A stretch of DNA of 64,000 bases from CAZLLE01 sp964560425 (GTDB lineage Bacteria > Campylobacterota > Campylobacteria > Campylobacterales > QNZT01), in contig CAZLLE010000103.1 in the NCBI GenBank assembly GCA_964560425.1, positions 1-64,000 of the forward strand, written 5' to 3'. The position numbers and the translations under genes were made by a program. Within the stretch, counting starts at the first letter, position 1. Each line of letters starts with the position of its first letter. Shown one piece after another: positions 26,177 to 34,441 of the stretch. Below the pieces are notes generated by a model. That model worked only from the letters and a program-made list of their open reading frames with translations, was not told where the DNA came from and made no database searches.

Positions 26177-26839
26177 TTAAGATTCATCTTTTAGAAACTG
26201 ATCAAAATCTTTGAGATATTGTTCTATATCAATATCATCTAAACTTATACCATCTTCTTTTTTCTTAAGTATACTATTTTCCTCTAGCCATTGATGCATG
26301 TTTTTTATATTTTCTAATATTTTTTCACTTCTCTTATCAAAAGATATATCCAAAACTCTCTCATCTCTTTGAGCTATCTCTAGTTGAAACTCCTCTTCTT
26401 GGGCTATGCTTTGGGTTTGCATCAGTTTTTGAATATCTTTGGCACTCTCTAGTGTGGCTAATACTTGATATCTATTACTCATGTTGTACTCTAAGATTTT
26501 CTTTTTTACTATCTCTATACAATCATCATCAATATTACCCCAAAGATGAAGATGAGGGGTTTTCATAGTTGAATCATCTGTGAGATGAGGCTCTATGAAG
26601 ATATCCTCTTTTTGATGATCTATAAGTGTTTTTTGGATATCTCTCAAAAAGGTTCTCAACTCTTTGGCACTAAGATTATTTAGATTTTCAGCCCAAAAGA
26701 CCTCTCTATAATTTCTATTATGATCTTGGAGATATTTCATAATCTCTGTTTTTCGCCAATTAGCAAAAATTGGACTTGTCATATATGTATACTCACGAAA
26801 CCGCAAAAATGAGCGACTTTTATCACCCATTTTTTTCAT
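26177..26839 (-). CDS. Hypothetical protein with HUH-like motif
   Basis: This 220-residue soluble protein contains EPHLTDD followed by TPHLHLWG (His85, His96, His98). His-hydrophobic-His after Thr-Pro resembles motif III of Mob/Pre relaxases and rolling-circle Rep proteins (HxDExTPHxH). Tyr17 and Tyr19 near the N-terminus could be nucleophile candidates, but other relaxase motifs are not evident and the protein is short. The C-terminal half is helical and acidic. It overlaps the coiled-coil gene by 17 bases. A DNA-nicking role is a hypothesis only. Confidence 0.5.
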   Translation of the reverse strand: MKKMGDKSRSFLRFREYTYMTSPIFANWRKTEIMKYLQDHNRNYREVFWAENLNNLSAKELRTFLRDIQKTLIDHQKEDIFIEPHLTDDSTMKTPHLHLWGNIDDDCIEIVKKKILEYNMSNRYQVLATLESAKDIQKLMQTQSIAQEEEFQLEIAQRDERVLDISFDKRSEKILENIKNMHQWLEENSILKKKEDGISLDDIDIEQYLKDFDQFLKDES

Positions 26840-28397
26840 TATTGCCTTTTGCCTCTTGATATAATTTTTTTAACTCTATTAGCTCTTTTGTAAGAGTCTC
26901 ATTTTCACTCTCTAACTCTTTTATAAAATTTTCACTCTCTTGGAGTTGCTCTTTGATATCTTGTATAGTTACATTTCTATCCATGATAATATTTTTGGCT
27001 CTCTCCAAATCTACAAGAGCGATCTCAAGAGATTTTTGAAACTCTACTCTTTTATTTCTCTCTTTTTCAAAATTTTCAAAATGAGTCTTTCTAATCTCTT
27101 GCGATCTTTGAAGATTTTTTCTTGTAAGTTCTAAATCACTAATAGTCTTTTTGAGATTTTGAGTAGTTTGAGCAATAATCTCATCTTTTTGCAAAGATAA
27201 AATAATCTCATATTTTGCATCTTCTAATACAGTTTTGACGGTAATATTATTAAACTTTTGAGCCAAAAGTGCTTGTGTAGCCTCATCAATACTCATGCCA
27301 TTGGAGAGAGATTTGATAAAGACCTTTTTGGCTTGATCTTTTTGTCTTCTTGCTTCCTCTATTTTTACTTTGAGTAGCTCCAATTCTGCCTTTTGTTCTG
27401 CCTCTTTTTGAGCAATCAAATTTTTGTAATGATCTTCAATCTTCTCATTTTGGCTTTTGGCTATTGTTTGGGCTTTGGCAATAGATGGGTTGACCTCTAT
27501 CTCAGATTTGATACGAGGTTCAATACTATTATCTTTGATAATAGTATGCATCTCTTCTACATTTGTATGAGCTTTTTGAGCCTCTTTTTTATCAAGCTCT
27601 TTTAATCTCTGCTCAAGAGATTTACTTCTCTCCAATTTTTCAATCTCTTCATCACTAAGAGTATCTTTAAAATGAATCTCTCTTACTTCATTGGAGATAT
27701 TATCATCTTCAAATCTTCCAAAATCATCAAGTCTAGTTTTCAAAAATCTATTGATAGCTCCTTGCTCAAAGAGCCATTTGACCTCCTCATGAAGGAAAAA
27801 ATTGAGCTTTGCAAAATCTTTGATTTTAATCAAAGCATTACCAATAGTTCTATTTGTAAAACCAAATCTAATAATCCCACCACCAAGACTAACAACCTCT
27901 ACCATTTTGAAAAAAGTTTGATCTTCAATTTTGCTATGAGCAAACCTTGATGAGTATGTGGTAATCATCAACTCTTTCTCATTTGACTCTATAGCCTTAA
28001 AAATAGCACCACTTTTCAAACTCTTCAAAGAGTCCAAAATTCGCTTAAACTCCTCCCCACTCTCTGCCAAATATGTATGTTTTTGAATATCTGCAAAACT
28101 AGGCTTGATATTGACTCTCTTTAACTTAGAAATAAAATCTCTATTTTCAACTGTGAGTAACTTTTGTAACTGTATATAAGATTTGATCTTACCATACTCA
28201 ATAAGAGCCAATTTTGGACTCTTTGGAGAGAGGACAAATTTGGAAAGTTCATCTTCATCTAAAATCTCTTCAAAAAGATATCTTAGATTTGAGATAATTT
28301 TCATATCCTTTGAGAGTTCAAAACTATCTACAGATATTACAGAGGTTAACTTATCCTCTTTTGAAATTTTTACTCTTCTATCATCAATTAACTTCAT
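26823..28397 (-). CDS. Hypothetical coiled-coil protein of the ParA cassette
   Basis: This 524-residue protein has a globular N-terminal half (about 1-225, with VVSLGGGIIRFGF and LHEEVKWLFEQGAI) and a long coiled coil (about 255-520) rich in Glu, Lys and Gln. There is no signal peptide or membrane helix. No family is recognised. It overlaps the RHH-like gene by 4 bases and the HUH-motif gene by 17 bases. Coiled-coil proteins often bridge ParA ATPases to cargo, which is a reasonable but untested guess here. Confidence 0.55.
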   Translation of the reverse strand: MKLIDDRRVKISKEDKLTSVISVDSFELSKDMKIISNLRYLFEEILDEDELSKFVLSPKSPKLALIEYGKIKSYIQLQKLLTVENRDFISKLKRVNIKPSFADIQKHTYLAESGEEFKRILDSLKSLKSGAIFKAIESNEKELMITTYSSRFAHSKIEDQTFFKMVEVVSLGGGIIRFGFTNRTIGNALIKIKDFAKLNFFLHEEVKWLFEQGAINRFLKTRLDDFGRFEDDNISNEVREIHFKDTLSDEEIEKLERSKSLEQRLKELDKKEAQKAHTNVEEMHTIIKDNSIEPRIKSEIEVNPSIAKAQTIAKSQNEKIEDHYKNLIAQKEAEQKAELELLKVKIEEARRQKDQAKKVFIKSLSNGMSIDEATQALLAQKFNNITVKTVLEDAKYEIILSLQKDEIIAQTTQNLKKTISDLELTRKNLQRSQEIRKTHFENFEKERNKRVEFQKSLEIALVDLERAKNIIMDRNVTIQDIKEQLQESENFIKELESENETLTKELIELKKLYQEAKGNNEKNG

Positions 28398-28633
28398 ATA
28401 ATCTTCTCTTTTTTAAGATAAGCGATAATAAACTCACCAAATGTCAAATTTTGTTCTTCCAAAAAACGATTAACTTTCTCAAAATCCTCTTCTACTAGAT
28501 TTACAGCTTTTGCCTTAAAGACTTTTTTACTTTTTTTGGTAAACTTTCTTTTCTCTTTTGGCTCTTTTATCTCACTATCTTTAATAGGTGTAGCTTTTTT
28601 AATTTCACGATTGTTTATATTTAATTTTTTCAT
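28394..28633 (-). CDS. Small basic protein with ribbon-helix-helix-like C-terminus
   Basis: This 79-residue protein has a Lys-rich N-terminal half (isoelectrically basic, about 1-42) and a C-terminal pattern AVNLVEEDFEKVNRFLEEQNLTFGEFIIAYLKK, which is compatible with a ribbon-helix-helix DNA-binding fold as in ParG or CopG partners of ParA. It overlaps parA and the coiled-coil gene by 4 bases each. It is the likely binder of the repeats at 29252-29285. Confidence 0.6.
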   Translation of the reverse strand: MKKLNINNREIKKATPIKDSEIKEPKEKRKFTKKSKKVFKAKAVNLVEEDFEKVNRFLEEQNLTFGEFIIAYLKKEKII

Positions 28634-29250
28634 CTCAAAAGTTCCAATATTTCATTTTTAAGTTTTAAAGAGGCTGTTTCAATAGGGGCATAAGTTTTTC
28701 TAAAGAGTCCACCCTCTGCTAAAAGATCTGATATAGATACTTTTCTATTCTCCAAAGTCTTTATAGCTCCAGAGTAGGCAAATGATGTAAAAGAGATATT
28801 TTCAGAGTTTAAATCCTCCAACATTTGAGATAACATACCCCCAGCAATATCAATCTCTTTTTGATTTCTCACTTCATTTACCAAAAAAAGTACACTTTTA
28901 GCCCAATTATACATACACAAAGATACCGCACTATCGGCAGTAGTTTTAAGACTTCTATACCCTACTCTAGTCATGAATACAAATAGATCAATATCCAATG
29001 TCCTAAGCCTCTCATCCAAAAAACTACGAGCATCTAAAATAATAAAATCTTCATCTAACTTCTCAATAATATTGGGAAGATTAGTATGAGGAAGGATATT
29101 TATAGTCCTAGCACTATTAAAATCTTCTGCATCTTGGTAGGGATCAAGATTAAGAATAACACTATTTTCCAGTTTATTACAGAGAATATTAGCAATAGTA
29201 CTCTTACCAACACCACCTTTGACACTAGCAATAAGAATGATTTTCTGCAT
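28630..29250 (-). CDS. ParA/MinD-family ATPase
   Basis: This 206-residue protein has the deviant Walker A SVKGGVGKSTIANIL (about 8-22, with the signature Lys), the Walker B-like DEDFIILDAR (about 64-73) and a C-terminal LVNEVRN segment. It is a short ParA of the plasmid-partition type, without the N-terminal HTH of type Ia. It starts 26 bases after mnmE, with GAGGGG as ribosome-binding site inside the repeat region. It heads the cassette of five overlapping or adjacent genes, so its cargo is probably encoded there. Confidence 0.88.
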   Translation of the reverse strand: MQKIILIASVKGGVGKSTIANILCNKLENSVILNLDPYQDAEDFNSARTINILPHTNLPNIIEKLDEDFIILDARSFLDERLRTLDIDLFVFMTRVGYRSLKTTADSAVSLCMYNWAKSVLFLVNEVRNQKEIDIAGGMLSQMLEDLNSENISFTSFAYSGAIKTLENRKVSISDLLAEGGLFRKTYAPIETASLKLKNEILELLR

Positions 29251-29251
29251 G

Positions 29252-29285
29252 TATTTACCCCTCAGGTAAATAAGTTTTATTTACC
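29252..29285. promoter_or_regulatory. Three operator-like repeats between mnmE and parA
   Basis: TATTTACC occurs at 29252-29259 and 29278-29285, and its complement GGTAAATA at 29265-29272. The starts are spaced exactly 13 bases apart and orientation alternates. The array overlaps the mnmE stop codon and the parA ribosome-binding site. This is the layout of an RHH or ParB-type operator; alternatively the inverted copies could fold as a hairpin. Confidence 0.55.
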
Positions 29286-30620
29286 TAGACAAAAATTACT
29301 AAACATTTTATCCAAAATTTCATCTCTTTCAAATGATTTAGTAATAGAAGAGATAGATTCTATAGATTCGTTAATATTATACGCAAAAAGTTCTAACTCT
29401 CCAGATATCAAAACCCCTCTAGCCTCTTTTATTGCTTCTAAAGCTCTCTTAGTTGCATCTATTTGGCGTTTGGATATGAGCATCATCTCATCTTCCAAAG
29501 ATTGAGTATCCAAAAACTTTTTGAGTCGTTGCATAATTACTCTAGTTTCACCTTTACAACTAATAGATATAGAATCAAAATCATCAAATCTACTTTTTTG
29601 AATTTTTTGTTCCAAATCAGCTTTGTTAATAGCAATGATAATCTCTTTTTGATCTCTATATTGATTTAGAAGTTCAAGAATTTTTTCATCATCTTCACTA
29701 AAATCTTCACTTCCATCAAAAAGAGCAATCACAATTTCACTCTCCTCTATAGCTTCAATAGACCTCTCAATACCTATCCTCTCTATCTCATCATTTGCAT
29801 CACGAATACCAGCCGTATCTACTATTTTGATTAGATGTGTGCCTATCTTGATACTCTCTTCAATAGTATCTCTTGTAGTACCTGCAATATCACTTATAAT
29901 CGCTCTATTATAACTAAGTAGAGAGTTTAGAAGTGAGCTTTTTCCAACATTTGGCTTACCAATGATACTTACTCTAAAACCATTTAACAGACCTTGACGA
30001 GATTGACTTGCATCTACACTTTTTTGTAGTAGATTTTGGTTTTCAAGAAGTCTATCTAAAATTTGATCTTGCAAATCTTGTGGTAAATCCTCCTCTGCAT
30101 AATCTATATTTACCTCTACAAAAGCCAATATCTCCACAAGAGAGTCTCTAAGAGTATCTACAAACTCTTGTAAATCCCCTTTTAGCTGTTTGGATAAAAT
30201 CAATGCAGCATCAATACTTTTACTCTCAATAAGTCCTGCAACAGCTTCAGCTTTACTCAAGTCCATCTTGCCATTTATTACAGCTTTTTTGGTAAACTCT
30301 CCCGGAGTTGCCAAAAAAGCTCCATGAATTATACAAGCATCTAAAATAGCATCAGCAACAACCAATCCACCATGACATTGAAATTCTACAATATCTTCGC
30401 CAGTAAAACTAAATGGTGATTTAAAATATATAACAATAGCTTCATCTATAAATTGATCTTTTTGTGTATAAAGAGGTGTAAGAGTCGCATATCTAGGGGT
30501 AAATGAGGAGCGATGAGTAATCTTAGTAGCAATCTCTAAAGCTAGAGAGCCACTAAGACGAACAATCGAAATACCACCAACTCCATGAGCTGTTGCAATG
30601 GCACAAATTGTATTTTTTAT
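29277..30620 (-). CDS. mnmE: tRNA modification GTPase MnmE, apparent ATA start
   Basis: This 447-residue protein is full length: an N-terminal formyl-THF-binding domain (NTICAIATAHGVGGISIVRLSG, then GEDIVEFQCHGG), a G domain with GKPNVGKSSLLNSL, DTAGI and NKAD, and the C-terminal FCLGK. MnmE with MnmG modifies the tRNA wobble uridine. The N-terminal domain has no ATG, GTG or TTG; the only well-placed codon is ATA at 30618-30620, 8 bases after AGGAG and overlapping the jag TAA. Starting at the TTG at 30365 would delete about 85 conserved residues. Confidence 0.9.
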   Translation of the reverse strand: MKNTICAIATAHGVGGISIVRLSGSLALEIATKITHRSSFTPRYATLTPLYTQKDQFIDEAIVIYFKSPFSFTGEDIVEFQCHGGLVVADAILDACIIHGAFLATPGEFTKKAVINGKMDLSKAEAVAGLIESKSIDAALILSKQLKGDLQEFVDTLRDSLVEILAFVEVNIDYAEEDLPQDLQDQILDRLLENQNLLQKSVDASQSRQGLLNGFRVSIIGKPNVGKSSLLNSLLSYNRAIISDIAGTTRDTIEESIKIGTHLIKIVDTAGIRDANDEIERIGIERSIEAIEESEIVIALFDGSEDFSEDDEKILELLNQYRDQKEIIIAINKADLEQKIQKSRFDDFDSISISCKGETRVIMQRLKKFLDTQSLEDEMMLISKRQIDATKRALEAIKEARGVLISGELELFAYNINESIESISSITKSFERDEILDKMFSNFCLGK

Positions 30621-31447
30621 TGTTCACTCTCCTTTCTATAAGAGTTTACAACAATAATTTTTCTACCATCTTTTCTAGTCTTGATCGCTACATACTTATC
30701 AGGATATGCCGCACGAAGTTTTTCTAAAGATAACTTAATCATAATCCCATCAAGCGGTTTAGTTTGAGCTTTTCCCGTATCTTCAACTCTCTCTTTAATG
30801 CTTACTAAATAGTTTTCAATAGTCTCATCTTGATTTTTCAAAAACTCTGCAATCTCTAAAGAGATATTTCTACCATATTTAATTTTGATCCAATTGTGCA
30901 AAATATAAGATATAGCTTTATATCTATAACCCTCTTTTCCAATCATCAATGCAGCATCAGCACCATCAATTTTGATATCAACCAAATCATTACTCACTTT
31001 TACATAAATAAGTTCGATATTAAAACAGCTAGCATCCAAAAGTTTTTTGATCCCATCTTCTATTTGAGATTGAACTAACTCTGGTTTTTCATATGGAACC
31101 GATATCTTTTTGAAAGCTGGTTTATTATCTACGGTAACCTTTTTTTCAACTTTTTTAGGATATGCAAAGCTCTTTTTTTCCCTCTCTTTTTTTTGAGGTT
31201 TTGATTCAATAAGAGTCTCTTCTGCTTTTTTTACAATTTTTAGAGTAGGCTTAACATCTTCTTTTAATAGTTTCTCATCATTGCTCAAAAGAGAGGCTTT
31301 AATAATCGCCTGTTTTGCAAAAAAACCCAAAAAACCAGCAGAAGGATGTTGAAGTACTTCAACATCCAAGTCAACAACAGAGCAATTTAACTCTTTTGCC
31401 GCTTTAGTGTAAGCTTCATCAAGTTTTTCTGCTGTTACTTTAATCAT
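30617..31447 (-). CDS. jag: RNA-binding protein Jag/KhpB
   Basis: This 276-residue protein has a Jag_N domain (about 1-50, VTAEKLDEAYTKAAKEL), a Lys-rich linker, a KH domain with IGKEGYRYKAISYILHNW (about 175-205) and an R3H domain (about 215-276, with IKLSLEKLRAAYPDKYVAIKTRKDG). Jag/KhpB binds RNA and affects cell division and envelope genes. Its start overlaps yidC by 4 bases, and its stop overlaps the mnmE start. Confidence 0.93.
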   Translation of the reverse strand: MIKVTAEKLDEAYTKAAKELNCSVVDLDVEVLQHPSAGFLGFFAKQAIIKASLLSNDEKLLKEDVKPTLKIVKKAEETLIESKPQKKEREKKSFAYPKKVEKKVTVDNKPAFKKISVPYEKPELVQSQIEDGIKKLLDASCFNIELIYVKVSNDLVDIKIDGADAALMIGKEGYRYKAISYILHNWIKIKYGRNISLEIAEFLKNQDETIENYLVSIKERVEDTGKAQTKPLDGIMIKLSLEKLRAAYPDKYVAIKTRKDGRKIIVVNSYRKESEQ

Positions 31448-33072
31448 GACTTAGATACTTCTTTCACGGACTCTTTTTGTGCCTTTGCTTTTGCAAAAAT
31501 TGAGTTTACATAATATTGTTGCAATACAGAAAACATATTATTTACAAACCAATAAAGTGTCAAACCAGCAGGAAATGTTACAAAGAAAAATGTAAAAATT
31601 AGTGGTAAAAACTTCATAATTTTCTCTTGCATTGGATCAGTAAAGTTTGTAGGTGTAATTCTTTGTTGCCAAAACATACTAGCACCCATCAAAACAGGCA
31701 ATACATAATATGGATCCATCACAGAAAGATCATGAATCCAAGCAGTCCATGGAGCATGTTTAAGCTCAATAGAGTTTAATAATACCCTATAAATTGCAAA
31801 GAAAACAGGAATTTGCATCAACATAGGCAGACAACCACCCATAGGATTTGCACCCTCTTTTTTATAGAGTTCCATCATCTTAGCATTCATCTTTTGAGGA
31901 TTACCCTTATGATCTGCTTGAATCTGCTTGATTTTTGGAGAGAGTTCTTTGAGCTTATTCATAGATACCATACCCTTATAAGTAAGAGGATATAAAATAA
32001 ATCTAATAATAAGAGTAATCAATACAATCGACCAACCCCAGTTACCTACAATACTATGAATATATTTCAAAAAGATAAAAACAGGCTTAGCAATAAAAGT
32101 AAAAAATCCATACTCTATAATAGAGGTCAAACGAGGATCAATAGAGTCTAAACGATCATACTCTTTTGGACCAATATAACCATTTACGCTTAGATCACTA
32201 TTTCCTTTAATAAAAATAAGAGGATCACTTTCGCTATCTTTTGTCACAAAAGCATTCATACTATTTTCAAAATCATAAAAAGCTGTCGTATAATATTTAT
32301 CTGAAGCAGCAACAATAGTTGCACCATTAAAAACTTCATTACCTTCAGCATCACCATCTGCTATTGTTTCTGTAGCTTCATTTGCTTTTCTTACAATTAC
32401 ACCCTTAAAAGTATACATATCAGACTCTACATCAGGTCTAAAACCAGGACTCATGAAATAGTCTTGATTTTCACTAAGCTTAACATTAACATTATAACTT
32501 CCATTTTCATTAAAAGAGATAGTTTTTGTAACTGTAGTTTTACTAAGCTTTTGAGTCAAAACTATAGAAGCCTTTGAGTTTGTTACATCAAGATCCGAAA
32601 CACTTGCAGTATAAGGAACTTTAAAAGCCTCCGCGTTTAATGCAGCATCAGAAAAACGAATCTCTAAAGGTTTTAGAGAGTTATTTGCAATAACATTTGG
32701 ATAACCACCATCTTTAGAGTTTTTAAAACGCTCCATAAGTACTTCAAACTTTGAAATTCTACCAAGCTCATCAAACTGAGCAATAAAATCTTTAGATTTA
32801 ACTGTAGATATTATATTACTTTGTGAAACTGGTGCACTATTTACTGCTGTATCAGCACTATTAGTTACAGGGGCTTGTGTAGCACTATCAGTTGGAGCAA
32901 TAGGTGCAGCTGTATTACTGCTTTGCGATAGTGGTTGTGATTGTGTAGTAGCATTTTGATCATGCATCACTCTTTGTGGCTTTGGCATTATAAAATCATA
33001 TACTATAAAAAATAGTAAACTTAGTGCAACTGCTAGCAACATTCTCTGTTGTTGGCTCATCTTATCAATCAA
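31444..33072 (-). CDS. yidC: Membrane protein insertase YidC
   Basis: This protein of about 542 residues has an N-terminal anchor (QQQRMLLAVALSLLFFIVY), a large periplasmic beta domain (about 90-320) and the conserved C-terminal core with WGWSIVLITLIIRFILYPL, the conserved hydrophilic-groove Arg, and GGCLPMLMQIPVFFAIY. It inserts inner-membrane proteins. Start is uncertain: TTG at 33072 has AAAAGGA upstream, ATG at 33060 is also possible, and the frame is open to 33087. It overlaps the yidD end. Confidence 0.95.
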   Translation of the reverse strand: MIDKMSQQQRMLLAVALSLLFFIVYDFIMPKPQRVMHDQNATTQSQPLSQSSNTAAPIAPTDSATQAPVTNSADTAVNSAPVSQSNIISTVKSKDFIAQFDELGRISKFEVLMERFKNSKDGGYPNVIANNSLKPLEIRFSDAALNAEAFKVPYTASVSDLDVTNSKASIVLTQKLSKTTVTKTISFNENGSYNVNVKLSENQDYFMSPGFRPDVESDMYTFKGVIVRKANEATETIADGDAEGNEVFNGATIVAASDKYYTTAFYDFENSMNAFVTKDSESDPLIFIKGNSDLSVNGYIGPKEYDRLDSIDPRLTSIIEYGFFTFIAKPVFIFLKYIHSIVGNWGWSIVLITLIIRFILYPLTYKGMVSMNKLKELSPKIKQIQADHKGNPQKMNAKMMELYKKEGANPMGGCLPMLMQIPVFFAIYRVLLNSIELKHAPWTAWIHDLSVMDPYYVLPVLMGASMFWQQRITPTNFTDPMQEKIMKFLPLIFTFFFVTFPAGLTLYWFVNNMFSVLQQYYVNSIFAKAKAQKESVKEVSKS

Positions 33073-33415
33073 GGGTATCCTTTTCAAATTTTTTGATTAA
33101 ATAGTAATTATTGTGATCTTTTGGAACGAGGTAGAATTGTACTACAATATCTTTTTTATCTTGTTGATTATGACTACAAATTTTTTTACATCTACAATCT
33201 TTTTTGACTATAGGATAGTCAATACCACCATCAAAAAGTTGATTACATTTTAATATTCGTATAATTGTATAAAAAATTGCTTTGAAAAATGAGTTTTTTT
33301 GAAACTGCCACTTAGCATACTCAGAGCAAGTAGGATAATAACGACAACTCCCATAACCAAGAAGTGTAAAAAATTTTTGGTAGATTTCTAAAAACTTAAG
33401 AGCGATTTTTTTCAT
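33065..33415 (-). CDS. yidD: Membrane protein insertion efficiency factor YidD
   Basis: This 116-residue protein contains the YidD signature LGYGSCRYYPTCSEYAKWQ and the KCNQLFDGGIDYP segment. YidD is a small membrane-associated protein that helps YidC. A Cys-rich tail (DCRCKKIC, about 81-88) extends beyond the core. It overlaps rnpA by 4 bases. Confidence 0.93.
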   Translation of the reverse strand: MKKIALKFLEIYQKFFTLLGYGSCRYYPTCSEYAKWQFQKNSFFKAIFYTIIRILKCNQLFDGGIDYPIVKKDCRCKKICSHNQQDKKDIVVQFYLVPKDHNNYYLIKKFEKDTLD

Positions 33416-33753
33416 CTCTTTTTTAAAGCACCTACCCTTTTGAATGCGTACTGCATATCTTTTTGTAATTTTTTATAATCACAAGTCAAAATCTCTTTTT
33501 TTGCCACAAAAACAAAAACACCATCTTCAAGATTATCTTGAAAATCCAAAAAACTAGCTCTTAATCTTCTTTTTGAGAAATTACGCTCAACTGCGTTTCC
33601 CACCTTTTTACTAGCAGTAAAACCAACTTGCTTTTTATCTAGTTTTTTGTAGAAGAGTAAGAGACTATTTGTGTGAATTTTTTTGGCTCTATTATATATA
33701 AAGCTAAACTCTTTTGTAGTTTTTAGAGTATTATAACTACCTAAACTGCTAAT
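33412..33753 (-). CDS. rnpA: Ribonuclease P protein component, apparent ATT start
   Basis: The 113-residue product has KTTKEFSFIYNRAKK, VGFTASKKVGNAVERNFSKRRLRA (the RNR region that contacts RNase P RNA) and a C-terminal Lys-rich helix. Family length is about 110. No ATG, GTG or TTG exists between the upstream TAG (33760) and the GTG at 33603 inside the RNR motif. The best start is ATT at 33751-33753, which has AAGGG nine bases upstream and overlaps rpmH by 13 bases. It processes tRNA 5' ends with RNase P RNA. Confidence 0.85.
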   Translation of the reverse strand: MSSLGSYNTLKTTKEFSFIYNRAKKIHTNSLLLFYKKLDKKQVGFTASKKVGNAVERNFSKRRLRASFLDFQDNLEDGVFVFVAKKEILTCDYKKLQKDMQYAFKRVGALKKR

Positions 33754-33875
33754 CTTTTTCTACCCTTAGCTCTTCTAGCTCTAATTACAGCTCTACCATT
33801 TTTAGTCTTCATTCTTGTTCTAAAACCATGAGTTCTCTTCTTTGGCGTATTATGTGGTTGAAACGTTCTTTTCAT
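33741..33875 (-). CDS. rpmH: 50S ribosomal protein L34
   Basis: This 44-residue protein reads MKRTFQPHNTPKKRTHGF at the start and ends GRKRLAV, the L34 signature. It is a component of the large ribosomal subunit. AAGGA lies 7 bases before the ATG. It is first in the conserved rpmH-rnpA-yidD-yidC-jag-mnmE operon, and rnpA starts inside its 3' end. Confidence 0.97.
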   Translation of the reverse strand: MKRTFQPHNTPKKRTHGFRTRMKTKNGRAVIRARRAKGRKRLAV

Positions 33876-33985
33876 TTCGATATCCTTCTGATTTGTTATA
33901 TTTTTAGTGGCGGATTTTAGCTTATTAATGCTTAAAATCGCTATAAACTAGCACTCTTTAGAAAAATTTTACCTATTTGGCAAAT

Positions 33986-34441
33986 TTAAACCAAACTCTT
34001 CTCCATCTTATCCACAATTTCTCTTTGCAAGAGTTCCCTATCTTCATTTTTGATATCTAGTACATGAATATATAGATCATTATTACTTTTGAGCTCAATC
34101 GTAATTGTTCCGGGAGTTAGGGTGATTGCATTTGCCAAAAGTAGCTTATCATAATCACTTTTTAGTGAAGTTTTTAGTTTTACTATTCCTGTATTTATAG
34201 GGAGTTTTGGGTTTAGTACAATACGGGCTACTTCAATATTTGATTTGATTAAACTTTTGAAAAATAGAGGTATAAATTTGATATATTTTTGGGCAAAAAG
34301 TTTTAGATCTATATCTTGTTTTGGAGTAAAAAAATGAGCAATGATATAAGATACTACAGCTCCTACAAACAGCTCTTGGATATCAAGAGAGTTTGTGAGA
34401 CCAATCCACACTATAAAGAGAAGTATAAATTTTCCTAACAT
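33986..34441 (-). CDS. MrpE-like subunit of Mbx/Mbs-type complex
   Basis: This 151-residue protein has two N-terminal membrane helices (about 2-38) and the MrpE pattern: the P-K-L-P-INTGIVKLKTSLKSDYDKLLLANAITLTPGTITIEL stretch is the family hallmark. MrpE is part of the multi-subunit Na+/H+ antiporter core. It is the last gene of the 13-gene operon and overlaps the ferredoxin-like gene by one base. In Mbx/Mbs operons the equivalent is normally the first gene. Confidence 0.88.
   Translation of the reverse strand: MLGKFILLFIVWIGLTNSLDIQELFVGAVVSYIIAHFFTPKQDIDLKLFAQKYIKFIPLFFKSLIKSNIEVARIVLNPKLPINTGIVKLKTSLKSDYDKLLLANAITLTPGTITIELKSNNDLYIHVLDIKNEDRELLQREIVDKMEKSLV

Noticed and set aside
25818..29250. 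Complete integrated plasmid or island at mnmE
   Set aside because: No integrase, replication gene of known family, direct repeat of the mnmE end or tRNA gene was found, and base use does not differ from neighbours.
30365..30365. TTG start of mnmE giving a 362-residue protein
   Set aside because: The upstream frame is open and codes for the conserved N-terminal domain of MnmE, so this start is internal.
33603..33603. GTG start of rnpA giving a 63-residue protein
   Set aside because: It lies inside the conserved RNA-binding motif, and the upstream frame codes a normal RnpA N-terminus.
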